From Massilia brevitalea (GTDB lineage Bacteria > Pseudomonadota > Gammaproteobacteria > Burkholderiales > Burkholderiaceae_D): a stretch of 64,000 bases of DNA. The notes beneath the pieces are model-generated. The model was not told the origin of the DNA. It saw only the letters and a program-made list of their open reading frames with translations, and did no database searches. Positions 34,888-44,178 of this stretch are shown in pieces (within the stretch, counting starts at the first letter, position 1; the number at the start of each line of letters is the position of its first letter). Location of the stretch: contig NZ_JAULSI010000020.1 in NCBI RefSeq assembly GCF_030711405.1, forward strand, positions 1 to 64,000. The letters are read 5' to 3'. A program made the position numbers and the translations under genes.

Positions 34888-35282
34888 AGGACAGGGTGCA
34901 CGATGACGGCAATGACAAGCACGGCGGCAGCGACGGCGCGCGCCAGCAGCGCGCGGTCGCCCTGGCCTACACGGCCGGCGCCGGTGCGCCAACCGTGGTG
35001 GCCAAGGGACGCGGACTGGTAGCCGGGCGCATCATCGAAAAGGCGCAGGAAGCCGGCCTGTTCATCCACGAATCGAAGGAACTGGTCGCGCTGCTGATGG
35101 ACGTCGATCTCGACGGCCAGATTCCGCCCGCCCTGTACCGCGCAATTGCGGAACTGTTGGCATGGCTATATCATATTGAGACAGCGCAACAGCACGGTTG
35201 GCCGCTTTCCGCCCCGCCCGACAGCGCACTCCTCATCGACTCACCTGCAAGACCGGCGGAACAAGATGCAAGCAATACATGA
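34884..35282 (+). CDS. fhlB: FhlB-like protein (FlhB C-terminal domain homologue)
   Basis: The 132-residue protein corresponds to the cytosolic domain of FlhB/YscU: AVALAYTAG, APTVVAKGRGLVAGRIIEKA, IPPALYRAIAELLAWLY. The self-cleavage motif NPTH and the membrane part are absent. Such proteins (FhlB in Salmonella, YlqH in Bacillus) can partly replace the FlhB C-domain. Its start overlaps the fliK2 stop by 4 bp. The last 17 bp overlap the second ycgR start, so these genes are translationally linked. The first 20 residues are hydrophilic and variable. Confidence 0.85.
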   Translation: MKDRVHDDGNDKHGGSDGARQQRAVALAYTAGAGAPTVVAKGRGLVAGRIIEKAQEAGLFIHESKELVALLMDVDLDGQIPPALYRAIAELLAWLYHIETAQQHGWPLSAPPDSALLIDSPARPAEQDASNT

Positions 35283-36024
35283 TGCGGACTCGGATGACTG
35301 GCGTGATTACGAAGTACGCTCGCGCAAGGAGATCATCGCGCTGCTGCGCCAGATCGGCGAAAAAAAGCAGTTGATACGGATGAAGATCAAGGGCGAGGCC
35401 GATGTCTGCGTTACCTCGGTGCTCGAGGTCGATGCGGAACGCGGCGCGCTCATCCTCGACCGGTCGATCGACCGCGAGCAGAACGAACGCATCCTGCGCG
35501 CCGGCCAGGTGATGTGCGAAACCTATCTCGACAAGATCCGCATCCTGTTTCGCGCTACCGGCTTGCAGGAGCGCGCCTTCGCTGGCGCGGCGGCGCTGGC
35601 CGCCCAACTCCCGGAGGCATTGATCCGCCTGCAGCGGCGCGAGTTCTACCGCGTGGCCACGCCGGTGAGCAACCCGGTGCAGGTATTCATCCCCACGCCC
35701 CCGGAACTCGGCGGCGGCGATGCCAGCTTCCCGCTGAGCGACATCGGCGCCGGCGGCCTCGCCCTGCTCGACAACAAGATGATCCTGAATGCGATCGTAG
35801 GCCAGAGCTTCGACGGCTGCCGCATCGAGTTGCCCGACGCCGGTATCGTGCACACCACTTTGCAGGTGCGCAATGCCATCGAACTCACCATGCTCAACAA
35901 CAAGACCAGCCGCCGCGTCGGCTGCATGTTCACCGACATGCCGCGTAGCGACATGGCGGCGCTGCAGCGTTACATCACCAGGCTCGAACGCGAACGCAAT
36001 GCGCGCCTGGCGGGCCTGGCCTGA
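35266..36024 (+). CDS. ycgR: Flagellar brake protein YcgR, copy 2 (PilZ)
   Basis: The 252-residue protein has the N-terminal YcgR domain and a PilZ domain. RLQRREFYR keeps the RxxxR contact, but the second motif reads DIGAGG, with Gly in place of the canonical Ser of DxSxxG. c-di-GMP affinity may differ from copy 1. The C-terminus matches copy 1 (ERNARLAGLA). AAGA just before the ATG at 35266 is a weak ribosome site, consistent with coupling to fhlB. Confidence 0.9.
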   Translation: MQAIHDADSDDWRDYEVRSRKEIIALLRQIGEKKQLIRMKIKGEADVCVTSVLEVDAERGALILDRSIDREQNERILRAGQVMCETYLDKIRILFRATGLQERAFAGAAALAAQLPEALIRLQRREFYRVATPVSNPVQVFIPTPPELGGGDASFPLSDIGAGGLALLDNKMILNAIVGQSFDGCRIELPDAGIVHTTLQVRNAIELTMLNNKTSRRVGCMFTDMPRSDMAALQRYITRLERERNARLAGLA

Positions 36025-36054
36025 AACGCCAGCCACATTCCACCGCCGGCAGAA

Positions 36055-36456
36055 TCACACCTGCATGTTCATGATTTCGTGATAGGCCGACACCAGCTTG
36101 TTGCGTACCTGTACCGTCGCCTGGAAAGCAATGCTTGATTTTTGCATGGCGATCATGGTGTCGGACAAGCTCACGCTGTCGTCGCCCAGCGCGAATTTCT
36201 GGCCCAGCTCTTCCGCATGTTTTTGCGAATTGCTCACCTGTTCCAGCGAATTCTTCAGCGCGTCGGAAAAGCTGACCTTCGAGGCGCCTTCGTTGGCGGC
36301 GACGCCCGCTGCCTTGCCGAGCCCGCCCATGCCTCCCAGGCCGCCCACCGCGCCAGCGCCCAGCGACGGCGCGGCCGGCTTGCTGGCCGCCTTCAGCTGA
36401 TTCATCATGGACTCGATGCGGCTGCTGTCGATGCCGCCGATGCCGCCTATGCTCAT
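36055..36456 (-). CDS. fliE: Flagellar hook-basal body protein FliE
   Basis: The 133-residue protein ends with the conserved FliE block (FSDALKNSLEQVSNSQ, DTMIAMQKSSIAFQATVQVR, LVSAYHEIMNMQV). It joins the MS-ring to the rod and is secreted by the type III gate. It is longer than the 104-residue E. coli form because of a Gly/Ala-rich N-terminal region (about 27-55). It is divergent from fliF. The 198-bp spacer contains AGGAGGGGAAAGCCCCTC, a short palindromic stretch, but no promoter I can name. Confidence 0.96.
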   Translation of the reverse strand: MSIGGIGGIDSSRIESMMNQLKAASKPAAPSLGAGAVGGLGGMGGLGKAAGVAANEGASKVSFSDALKNSLEQVSNSQKHAEELGQKFALGDDSVSLSDTMIAMQKSSIAFQATVQVRNKLVSAYHEIMNMQV

Positions 36457-36654
36457 GGGTTCTCCTCAGTCCGCATTATCGTGCCTGCCCGTGCATAAAA
36501 TGCAAACAGGCAATTTCAGGCTGTCAGAATACCAGCGCGCGCGCAACAAATGGCGCCGATCAGGAGGGGAAAGCCCCTCTTGTTCCGGGGTTTGAATGTT
36601 GCCCTACGGCTTCATAATCTGCTCCTGATTTCTTTCCCCCTCACGGACAAGCAC

Positions 36655-38373
36655 ATGGCCGCCACGACTGCTGACGAACTGATCGACACCCCAGCCCAGC
36701 CGCAACCCTTCCATAAAACCCCCATGGGCAAGAAGGTGGTGGCCGGTGGTGGCGTGGCGGCCGTGCTGGCCGTCGTCGTCGCGCTCTGGATGTGGAGCCA
36801 GACTCCGGACTATCGCGTCCTGTACGCCAACTACAGCGACAAGGACGGCGGCGCCATCACCGCCTCGCTCGACCAGATGGGCGTCAAGTACAAGTTCTCG
36901 GAAGGCGGCAGCGCCATCCTGGTGCCGGCCGAGCAAGTGCCGGACCTGCGCCTGAAGCTGGCAGCGCAAGGCTTGCCGAAGGGCGGCAACGTCGGCTTCG
37001 AGCTGCTGGAAAACCAGAAGCTGGGCGTGTCGCAGTTCGTCGAGCAGGTGAACTACCAGCGCTCGCTGGAAGGCGAGCTGGCCCGTTCGATCCAGTCGCT
37101 CGGTTCCGTGGCCGGCGCCCGTGTCCACCTGGCGCTGCCGAAACCCTCCGTCTTCGTGCGCGACCAGCAAAAGCCGACCGCCTCGGTCCTGCTGAACCTG
37201 CAATCGGGCCGTGCCCTCGACCCGGGCCAGGTCAGCGCCATCGTCCACCTGGTGGCATCGAGCATTCCTGAACTGACCATCGGCAACGTGACCGTGGTCG
37301 ACCAGAACGGCAACCTGCTGTCGGAACAGCCGAAAGGCAATGGCCTGGGCAAGCAGCTCGACGCCAGCCAGCTGAAGTACGTCGAGCAGGTGCAGCAGAA
37401 CATCATCAAGCAGGTCGAATCGCTGATTTCGCCGATCGTCGGCAAGGGCAATGTGCGCGCCGAAGCGACCGCCGAAGTGGATTTCGCCCAGGTCGATACC
37501 GCCGCCGAGATGTACAAGCCGAACTCGCCGCCGGAACCGCAGGCGATCCGCAGCCAGCAGACCTCGGAACAGACCGGCCCGTCGAGCGGCAACGCCAACG
37601 GCATCCCGGGCGCGCTGTCGAACCAGCCGCCGGGCGTGGCGACCGCGCCGATCGAAGGGGGCGCTCCTGGTGCGCCGGGCGCAGCACCGGCGCAGAGCGG
37701 CCCGAGCCGCAAGGATGCGACCACCAACTACGAAGTGGACAAGACGATCCGCTACGAGCAGCGTCCGATGGGCGGCATCAAGCGCCTGACGGTGGGTGTG
37801 GTGGTGAATTACCGCCGTACCGTCGATCCGGCCACCGGCAAGGTCACCGTCAAGCCGCTGCCGGCTGCCGAAGTGGCGCAGATCAACGAGCTGGTGAAGC
37901 AGGCGATGGGTTACTCGCAAGCGCGCGGCGATACCCTGAACGTGGCGAATGCCCCGTTCGAAGGTGTCGACAGGCCGGACGAAGCCGGCCCGGACTGGTA
38001 CAAGGACCCTTCCAACCTGCCGCTGGCAATGGAAGTGGGCAAGTACCTGCTGATTGCGGCAATCCTGGCTTTCCTGTATTTCCGCATCCTGCGTCCGCTG
38101 CTGCGGCCGGTGATGAACAAGTTCGACGAAGTGACCGCCGTGCCGGAAGACGAGAAGGAAAAGAGCGAAGACAGCGACGAAGACGACAGCAGCACCGTCG
38201 AGCTGGGCAGCGGCGGCAAGCCGGCCCTGGGTCCGGACGGGATGCCGCTGGCACCGGAAGAAGAACCGCGGGGACGCAGCTATCGCGCCAACCTGGCGAT
38301 GGCAAAAGAGATGGCGCGTAACGATCCGCGCATCGTGGCAAACGTGATCAAGGCATGGGTGGGGTCGGAATAA
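36655..38373 (+). CDS. fliF: Flagellar MS-ring protein FliF
   Basis: The 572-residue protein has two membrane segments (about 26-46, VVAGGGVAAVLAVVVALWMW, and about 463-480) flanking the periplasmic ring-building domains, where NLLSEQPKGNG and TTNYEVDKTIRYEQRP are recognisable. The cytosolic C-terminus (ANLAMAKEMARNDPRIVANV) binds FliG. I start at the ATG at 36655; an in-frame ATG at 36550 would add 35 unlikely residues. The stop shares one base with the fliG start. Confidence 0.97.
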   Translation: MAATTADELIDTPAQPQPFHKTPMGKKVVAGGGVAAVLAVVVALWMWSQTPDYRVLYANYSDKDGGAITASLDQMGVKYKFSEGGSAILVPAEQVPDLRLKLAAQGLPKGGNVGFELLENQKLGVSQFVEQVNYQRSLEGELARSIQSLGSVAGARVHLALPKPSVFVRDQQKPTASVLLNLQSGRALDPGQVSAIVHLVASSIPELTIGNVTVVDQNGNLLSEQPKGNGLGKQLDASQLKYVEQVQQNIIKQVESLISPIVGKGNVRAEATAEVDFAQVDTAAEMYKPNSPPEPQAIRSQQTSEQTGPSSGNANGIPGALSNQPPGVATAPIEGGAPGAPGAAPAQSGPSRKDATTNYEVDKTIRYEQRPMGGIKRLTVGVVVNYRRTVDPATGKVTVKPLPAAEVAQINELVKQAMGYSQARGDTLNVANAPFEGVDRPDEAGPDWYKDPSNLPLAMEVGKYLLIAAILAFLYFRILRPLLRPVMNKFDEVTAVPEDEKEKSEDSDEDDSSTVELGSGGKPALGPDGMPLAPEEEPRGRSYRANLAMAKEMARNDPRIVANVIKAWVGSE

Positions 38374-39374
38374 TGAGCGACAAACAAGACGGTATCCAGA
38401 AAGCGGCCATCCTGATGCTGGCCATGGGCGAGGAAGAAGCGGCCGAGGTCATGAAGTTCCTCGGTCCGCGCGAAGTGCTCAAGCTCGGCGCGGCGATGGC
38501 CTCGATGAAGGCGGTCCAGCACGAGCAGGTGGTGAATGTGCTGGAGTCCTTCCGCGACGAGGCCGACGCCCACTCGACGGTTGGTCTCGATTCGGACGAA
38601 TACATCCGCGAAGTGCTGACCAAGGCGCTGGGCGACGACAAGGCGGCGGTGCTGCTGAACCGTATCCTGGGCGGCAAGGACGCCTCGGGCATCGAAAGCC
38701 TGAAGTGGATGGACGCGCAATCGGTGTCGGAACTGATCCGCAACGAGCACCCGCAGATCATCGCCACCATCCTGGTCCACCTCGAGCGCGACCAGGCCTG
38801 CGAGATCCTGAGCCACTTCACCGACCGCCTGCGCAACGACGTGGTGCTGCGTATCGCCACCCTGGACGGCGTGCAGCCGGCGGCCTTGCGCGAGCTGAAC
38901 GACGTGTTGACCAAGCTGCTGTCGGGTAACGAGCACATCAAGAAGTCTTCGCTGGGCGGCGTGCGCACGGCGGCCGAGATCCTGAACTTCATGGCCGGCG
39001 AGCAGGAAAGCGCGGTGATGGAAAACATCAAGAACTACGACAACGACATGGCGCAGAAGATCATGGACGAGATGTTCGTGTTCGACAACATCATCGACAT
39101 CGACGACCGCGGCATCCAGCTGCTGCTGCGCGAAGTGCAGTCGGACATGCTGATCATCGCCCTGAAAGGCGCCTCGCAGGACCTGCGCGAGAAGATCTTC
39201 AGGAACATGAGCCAGCGCGCCAGCGAAATGATGCGCGAAGACCTGGAGTCGAAAGGTCCGGTGCGGCTGTCGGAAGTGGAAGCCCAGCAGAAGCAGATCC
39301 TGCAGATCGTGCGCCGCCTGGCGGACGAAGGCCAGATCGTGCTGGGCGGCAAGGGCGAGGACTCTTTCGTCTAA
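38373..39374 (+). CDS. fliG: Flagellar motor switch protein FliG
   Basis: The 333-residue C-ring protein contains the EHPQ motif ([13 protein letters not shown]) in the middle domain and the C-terminal charged helix that contacts the stator ([22 protein letters not shown]). Length and domains are standard. It is the target of the c-di-GMP-loaded YcgR proteins. It overlaps fliF by 1 bp and is followed by fliH after 17 bp. Confidence 0.98.
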   Translation: MSDKQDGIQKAAILMLAMGEEEAAEVMKFLGPREVLKLGAAMASMKAVQHEQVVNVLESFRDEADAHSTVGLDSDEYIREVLTKALGDDKAAVLLNRILGGKDASGIESLKWMDAQSVSELIRNEHPQIIATILVHLERDQACEILSHFTDRLRNDVVLRIATLDGVQPAALRELNDVLTKLLSGNEHIKKSSLGGVRTAAEILNFMAGEQESAVMENIKNYDNDMAQKIMDEMFVFDNIIDIDDRGIQLLLREVQSDMLIIALKGASQDLREKIFRNMSQRASEMMREDLESKGPVRLSEVEAQQKQILQIVRRLADEGQIVLGGKGEDSFV

Positions 39375-39391
39375 TCGTTTAATATTCGACG

Positions 39392-40138
39392 ATGAACAAA
39401 GACACGCAAGGCGCCTTCAAGCGCTGGGAAATGAACTCCTTCGGCGACCAGCGCCCGAGCACGCTGGCAGCCCGCATCGCGGCCGAGGAGCGGGAAAAGG
39501 CAACTGCCGCCGCGGCGGCAGCGGCGCGAGCGCCAGCCCAAGGCGTTGCCGCCGCTGCGGCAGTCCCTCAACTTCAGTTGCCGACCGCCGCCGAACTCGA
39601 AGCATTGCGCGAAGCGGCGCGCGCCGAGGGCTATGCCGAGGGCCTGGAAGAAGGCCAGGCTGCGGGTTACGCCGCCGGCCATGCCGAGGCGCTGGAACAG
39701 GGCCGGATCGACGCCGCCGGCGAAATCGACAGCCTGCGCGCGGTCGCGTCCAGCTTCTCCACGGCGCTGGCGCAGGCCGACGACAGCATCGCATCCGACG
39801 TGCTCGACCTGGCCCTGCACCTGGCGCGCTCGATGGTGCGCACCGCTTTCGAGGTGCGCCCGGAAATCATCATCCCGATCGTGCGCGAAGCCATCGAATA
39901 CCTGCCGGTGCTGCAGCAGCCTGCCGTGCTGGCCGTGCATCCGGACGACATCGAGATCGTGCGCGCCGGCCTGGGCGACGAGATCGACAAGGGCGGCTGG
40001 CGCCTGGTCGCCGATCCGCAGGTGGCGCGCGGCGGCTGCAAGGTCGATACCGCCAGCAACCAGATCGATGCCACGGCCCAGGCGCGCTGGACCCGCCTGT
40101 CGCATGCGCTGGGCAAGAACGTGGAGTGGCTGGGCTGA
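39392..40138 (+). CDS. fliH: Flagellar assembly protein FliH
   Basis: The 248-residue peripheral stalk protein of the export ATPase has an Ala-rich N-terminus, the GxxxG-type repeat run ([17 protein letters not shown]) typical of FliH, and the C-terminal FliH domain ([20 protein letters not shown]). It regulates FliI. It begins with [14 protein letters not shown], where the Trp residues contact the gate and C-ring. The stop shares one base with the fliI start. Confidence 0.95.
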   Translation: MNKDTQGAFKRWEMNSFGDQRPSTLAARIAAEEREKATAAAAAAARAPAQGVAAAAAVPQLQLPTAAELEALREAARAEGYAEGLEEGQAAGYAAGHAEALEQGRIDAAGEIDSLRAVASSFSTALAQADDSIASDVLDLALHLARSMVRTAFEVRPEIIIPIVREAIEYLPVLQQPAVLAVHPDDIEIVRAGLGDEIDKGGWRLVADPQVARGGCKVDTASNQIDATAQARWTRLSHALGKNVEWLG

Positions 40139-41541
40139 TGACGACGGCCACGCTTGATCGCCACACGGCGCGCTGGAAATCGTATTTATCCGATTGCGAC
40201 GCCCTGCTCGGCTTTGTCGAGCCGATGCAGGTGTCGGGCCGCGTCACGCGCGTGGCCGGCCTGGTGATGGAATGCGTCGGCCTGCGCCTGGCTGTCGGCA
40301 GCGCCTGCACCATTCCGCTGTCGAGCGGCACGAAGATCGAAGCCGAAGTAGTCGGCTTCGAGGGTGACCGTTTGTTCCTGATGCCGCAAAGCGATGTCGA
40401 AGGCGTGGTGCCGGGTTCGCGCGTGTTTCCGGTGGAAACGCCGGTGCCGCGTCCGGGCACGGTGGCCCACCCGCGGCGCCGCCCGAGCGACCGCGCGCGC
40501 CACCTGCCGGTCGGCATCGAGCTGCTGGGCCGCGTGGTCGACGGCGCCGGCCGTCCGCTCGACGGCAAGGGGCCGCTCGGCACCAACGACATGGCGCCGA
40601 TCAATGCCCGCCCCGTGAACCCGCTCGACCGCGCACCGATCAAGGACACGCTGGACGTGGGCGTACGCGCCATCAATTCCATGCTGACCGTGGGCCGCGG
40701 CCAGCGCCTGGGCCTGTTCGCCGGTACCGGCGTGGGTAAATCGGTGCTACTGGGCATGATTGCGCGCTATACCACGGCGGAAATCATCGTGGTCGGCCTG
40801 ATCGGCGAGCGGGGCCGCGAAGTAAAAGAATTCATCGAGCAGATCCTGGGGCCGGAAGGCCTGGCGCGCTCGGCTGTTGTCGCCGCACCGGCCGACAGCC
40901 CGCCGCTGATGCGCCTGCAGGGCGCGGCCTATGCCACGGCGATTGCCGAGCACTTCCGCGACAAGGGCAAGAGCGTCCTGCTGATCATGGATTCGCTGAC
41001 CCGCTACGCCATGGCCCAGCGCGAGATCGCCCTGGCGATCGGAGAGCCGCCGGCCACCAAAGGCTATCCGCCCTCGGTGTTCGCCAAGCTGCCGGTGCTG
41101 GTGGAACGTGCCGGCAACGGCCTGGAGGGCGGCGGCTCGATCACCGCCTTCTATACCGTGCTGTCCGAGGGCGACGACCAGCAGGACCCGATTGCCGATG
41201 CGGCGCGCGGTATTCTCGACGGCCACATCGTACTGAACCGCCACCTGGCCGAAGCCGGCCACTACCCGGCCATCGACATCGAACAATCGATCAGCCGCGC
41301 CATGCACGGCATTACTACGCACGAGCACCAATTGGCGGCGCGCAAACTGAAACAGTTGTATTCGCGCTACCAGCGCTCGCGCGACTTGATCAGCGTGGGC
41401 GCGTATGCACCGGGCAGCGATCCGGTGCTGGACCAGGCGATTGCGCTGAACGAAAAGATCGAGGAATTCCTGTGCCAGGAAATCTTCGAAAACACCGGCC
41501 TGGACCAGAGCTTGGGGCAATTAACCTCTCTGTTCAGCTGA
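40138..41541 (+). CDS. fliI: Flagellum-specific ATPase FliI
   Basis: The 467-residue export ATPase shows Walker A GTGVGKS (K201), Walker [17 protein letters not shown], and [12 protein letters not shown] with the catalytic Glu region. It is homologous to the F1 beta subunit. Start at the ATG at 40138, overlapping fliH; an ATG four codons earlier is less likely. fliJ follows after 35 bp. Confidence 0.98.
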   Translation: MTTATLDRHTARWKSYLSDCDALLGFVEPMQVSGRVTRVAGLVMECVGLRLAVGSACTIPLSSGTKIEAEVVGFEGDRLFLMPQSDVEGVVPGSRVFPVETPVPRPGTVAHPRRRPSDRARHLPVGIELLGRVVDGAGRPLDGKGPLGTNDMAPINARPVNPLDRAPIKDTLDVGVRAINSMLTVGRGQRLGLFAGTGVGKSVLLGMIARYTTAEIIVVGLIGERGREVKEFIEQILGPEGLARSAVVAAPADSPPLMRLQGAAYATAIAEHFRDKGKSVLLIMDSLTRYAMAQREIALAIGEPPATKGYPPSVFAKLPVLVERAGNGLEGGGSITAFYTVLSEGDDQQDPIADAARGILDGHIVLNRHLAEAGHYPAIDIEQSISRAMHGITTHEHQLAARKLKQLYSRYQRSRDLISVGAYAPGSDPVLDQAIALNEKIEEFLCQEIFENTGLDQSLGQLTSLFS

Positions 41542-41576
41542 TCGGCATGGTTGCTACGTGGATATACTGATCCACT

Positions 41577-42017
41577 ATGGCAAATACCTCCGCCCTTGAA
41601 ACCCTGATCGAACTGGCCCAGCGCGAATCCGACGACGCGGCCAAGCGTCTCGGCGCCGCGCTGAAGGCGGTCGAGGAAGCCGAGCAGAAGTACCAGATGC
41701 TGCTCGGCTACCGCGACGATTACGCGAACCGCCTGGACCAGCAGCAGATGGCAGGCATCACGCCCTTCGCCTACCAGAACTTCGTCGCCTTTGTCGGCAA
41801 GCTCGACAACGCGATCAATGGCCAGGCCGAAGTCGTGAAACACGCGAAGTACAAGGGCGACCAGGAAAAGAAAGCCTGGCAGGAAAGCGAGCGCAAGCGA
41901 CTGTCCTACCGCACGCTGAACGAGCGTGCGCTGGCGGAAGCCCAGAAGATCGCCGACAAGCGCGACCAGAAAATGATGGATGACCACGCTGCGCGTACCG
42001 TCCGCAACCAACGTTGA
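41577..42017 (+). CDS. fliJ: Flagellar export protein FliJ
   Basis: The 146-residue protein is an all-helical coiled coil (SALETLIELAQRESDDAAKR, then EEAEQKYQMLLGYRDDYANR) as in FliJ, the central stalk-like partner of FliI that also escorts chaperones. The basic C-terminus is normal. It lies between fliI and fliK as in enteric operons. Confidence 0.94.
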   Translation: MANTSALETLIELAQRESDDAAKRLGAALKAVEEAEQKYQMLLGYRDDYANRLDQQQMAGITPFAYQNFVAFVGKLDNAINGQAEVVKHAKYKGDQEKKAWQESERKRLSYRTLNERALAEAQKIADKRDQKMMDDHAARTVRNQR

Positions 42018-42024
42018 ACGAATC

Positions 42025-43305
42025 ATGACGATGCACACCACTTCCCTTGCGTTCCAGGTCAATGGCGCGAACGGCCTGAATGGCCAGTCGCAGAACATGC
42101 GCGGCAATGCCGTGCTGAACTCCGATGGCGCGAACTTCGGCGCGACGCTGACACGCCAGATCGAGCAGCGCCAGCTGGAGCAGCGCCAGGCGCAGATGCA
42201 GCCGGCGCCGCAGGCGCCTCAGCAACCTCAGCCACAGATGGCCGCCAAGCCGCAGGCGCAGGCCGCGCAAGCCAACAAGCCGGCCGCCAACGAAGCCAAG
42301 GCGCCGGCACGCGAGGCGGCCAAGGAGCCAGCCAAGGACAGCGCCAAGACGGACAGTGCCGACAAGACCGACACCGCCCAGGCCAGCACCGAAACCAAAG
42401 CCGGCGCCGACAGTGGCGAGGGCGAGGAAGCGGCGCCGGGCGACAGCAAGGCAGCCGATTCGGTCACCGACATGCTCGCCATGCTGGCCAGCCTGGGCCA
42501 GCCGCAAGCGGCGGCCAAGGCCACGCCAACGCTCGACACCGAGACTGCGGGCGGCCAAGGCGGCCTGAAAGGCAAGCTGGGCCTGGAAGGCGCCGAGCCG
42601 GCCATCAAGCTCGACACCAAGACGCTGGCGGCCGACGACGCCCCGGGCAAGGCGGCGCCGGGGACCGACCTGCGCGGCCTGGACCTGGGCAAGGCGGGCG
42701 AGCAGGCCGGCAAGCTGCAGCTTGACGCCGGCCAGTTCGCCGCCAAGCTGCACGACAGCGCGGCGGCCCTGAAGGAAACGGCCGCGCCGGAAACCTTCAC
42801 CAACCTCGTCGCCCAGACGAATGCCCTGCAAAACGCCCAGGCCGCGGGCGCCGTGCCGACCGACCGCCTGAGCGCGCGCGTGGGTACGCAAGCCTGGGAC
42901 AATCAGGTCGGCCAGAAAGTGATCTGGATGGTGGGCGGCGAAGAGCAGACCGCGACGCTGGAACTGAACCCGCCGGACCTGGGTCCGGTGCAGGTGGTGC
43001 TGAACGTGTCGAACGACATGGCCAGCGTGACCTTCTCGTCGCAGCAGCTGGAGGTACGCCAGGCCCTGGAAAACGCCCTGCCGCGCCTGCGCGAGATGAT
43101 GAGCGAGAGCGGGATTGCGCTGGGTAATGCGAGCGTGAACTCGGGGAACGAGGGTAATCAGCAGCAGAATCAGTCTGGTTCAGGCCGCTCGGGTAACGGC
43201 GGCGGGAATGGCGTCAGCGGCGGCGACAGCAGCGTGGCGGAAGTAACGCCACGCCAGCGTACCAGCATCTTGGGTGGTGCGGGGGCAGTCGATACCTTCG
43301 CGTAA
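42025..43305 (+). CDS. fliK: Flagellar hook-length control protein FliK
   Basis: The 426-residue protein has a long Ala/Lys/Gln-rich, unstructured N-terminal ruler and a C-terminal Flg_hook domain (ATLELNPPDLGPVQVVLNVS, LRQALEN-like VRQALENALPRLREMM). When the hook reaches its length, FliK meets FlhB and switches export to filament proteins. It closes the fliFGHIJK operon, with a terminator downstream. The ATG at 42025 or 42031 may be used. Confidence 0.95.
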   Translation: MTMHTTSLAFQVNGANGLNGQSQNMRGNAVLNSDGANFGATLTRQIEQRQLEQRQAQMQPAPQAPQQPQPQMAAKPQAQAAQANKPAANEAKAPAREAAKEPAKDSAKTDSADKTDTAQASTETKAGADSGEGEEAAPGDSKAADSVTDMLAMLASLGQPQAAAKATPTLDTETAGGQGGLKGKLGLEGAEPAIKLDTKTLAADDAPGKAAPGTDLRGLDLGKAGEQAGKLQLDAGQFAAKLHDSAAALKETAAPETFTNLVAQTNALQNAQAAGAVPTDRLSARVGTQAWDNQVGQKVIWMVGGEEQTATLELNPPDLGPVQVVLNVSNDMASVTFSSQQLEVRQALENALPRLREMMSESGIALGNASVNSGNEGNQQQNQSGSGRSGNGGGNGVSGGDSSVAEVTPRQRTSILGGAGAVDTFA

Positions 43306-43324
43306 AAGAGCATCACCACACGAC

Positions 43325-43350
43325 AACGGCCGCTTCACGCGGCCGTTTTT
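43325..43350 (+). terminator. Intrinsic terminator after fliK
   Basis: AACGGCCGC (43325-43333), loop TTCAC, GCGGCCGTT (43339-43347) and a following T-run. It is the end of the fliFGHIJK operon. Confidence 0.85.
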
Positions 43351-43371
43351 ATTTGCAATCCGCCACGTTGA

Positions 43372-43400
43372 CGTAGGGTGGGCACTCCGTGCCCACGCGG
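43372..43400. repeat. REP-like palindrome
   Basis: CGTAGGGTGGGCACTCC then GTGCCCACGCGG. It is the forward-oriented member of an inverted pair with 43481-43508. Confidence 0.85.
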
Positions 43401-43480
43401 GCTAACGTACGCGCGCATTCACATGTTTTGACGTTAAGCGTATCGATATTTTCAAGGCACGAATGATCATCGGTACCATA

Positions 43481-43508
43481 CCGCGTGGGCACAAGTGCCC
43501 ACCCTACG
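43481..43508. repeat. REP-like palindrome
   Basis: CCGCGTGGGCAC...GTGCCCACCCTACG, the opposite-oriented member of the pair with 43372-43400. The 80 bp between them hold no recognised signal. Confidence 0.85.
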
Positions 43509-43641
43509 AACCTCGGGCCTCGTACGATGACACTCGACAAACCCCGATCTGACCCACCTTCCCCTTTCTTTTCAAGGCTTGCCGCTGCGCACTTTTTCTC
43601 GATAATGCCATAATTACGCAACCCATTTGGCACGAGGCATC

Positions 43642-44169
43642 TTGAAAGTGAATCCGAAAACGAAGGCCGACCCGAACGCAGACGCGGCAGCACCAGCCGG
43701 CCGGTCGAAGACGAAGCTCATGATCATCGCGATCGCGGGCGTGCTCCTGCTGGGCGGCGGCGCCGGCGCGGGCTGGTTTTTCCTGCACGGCAGCGGCGAT
43801 GCCGAGGCCCACGAGGAAGCGCCGAAGAAAAAGAAGAAGGCCAAGGAAGCCCACAAGGCCGAGTACATTCCGGTGGAACAGTTTGTGGTGAACCTGCAAC
43901 CCGAGAACGGCGACCAGTATTTGCAGGTTCAGTTTACCCTGCAGGTGAATGGCCCGGAACAAGGCGCCCTGATCAAGGAAAACATGGTCAAGGTGCGCAG
44001 CCGCGTGCTGCTGCTGTTGTCGGGCAAGAAAGCGTCCGAAATCAGCACTGTCGAAGGCAAGCAGCAGCTGGCGTCCGAGATCAAGGCCGTGGTACAAGTG
44101 CCGTTCGAAGAAGAAGGCGACGAACAGGAAGTCTCCGACGTGTTGTTCACCTCGTTCATCATCCAGTAA
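43642..44169 (+). CDS. fliL: Flagellar basal body-associated protein FliL
   Basis: The protein of about 175 residues has one membrane segment (SKTKLMIIAIAGVLLLGGGA, about 25-45), a Lys-rich stretch (KKKKKAKEAHK) and the periplasmic FliL domain (YIPVEQFVVNLQPENGDQYL, ending LFTSFIIQ). FliL supports the stator. No ATG is available: TTG at 43642 (after CGAGG) is chosen, with TTG 43627 and GTG 43648 as alternatives. fliM starts 9 bp after the stop. It opens the fliLMNOPQR operon. Confidence 0.92.
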   Translation: MKVNPKTKADPNADAAAPAGRSKTKLMIIAIAGVLLLGGGAGAGWFFLHGSGDAEAHEEAPKKKKKAKEAHKAEYIPVEQFVVNLQPENGDQYLQVQFTLQVNGPEQGALIKENMVKVRSRVLLLLSGKKASEISTVEGKQQLASEIKAVVQVPFEEEGDEQEVSDVLFTSFIIQ

Positions 44170-44178
44170 AGAAACATC

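Larger units (their letters stand above)
43306..43641. other. Intergenic region between fliK and fliL
   Basis: The 336 bp contain the fliK terminator (43325-43350), two REP-like palindromes in inverted orientation (43372-43400 and 43481-43508) and the fliL leader. No gene was seen. No FliA or sigma-54 promoter fits. TCAAGGC at about 43574 has no matching -10 at the right distance. Confidence 0.6.

Noticed and set aside
43627..43642. TTGGCACG before fliL as a sigma-54 -24 box
   Set aside because: The -12 GC is missing at the required distance, and the site overlaps possible start codons of fliL.
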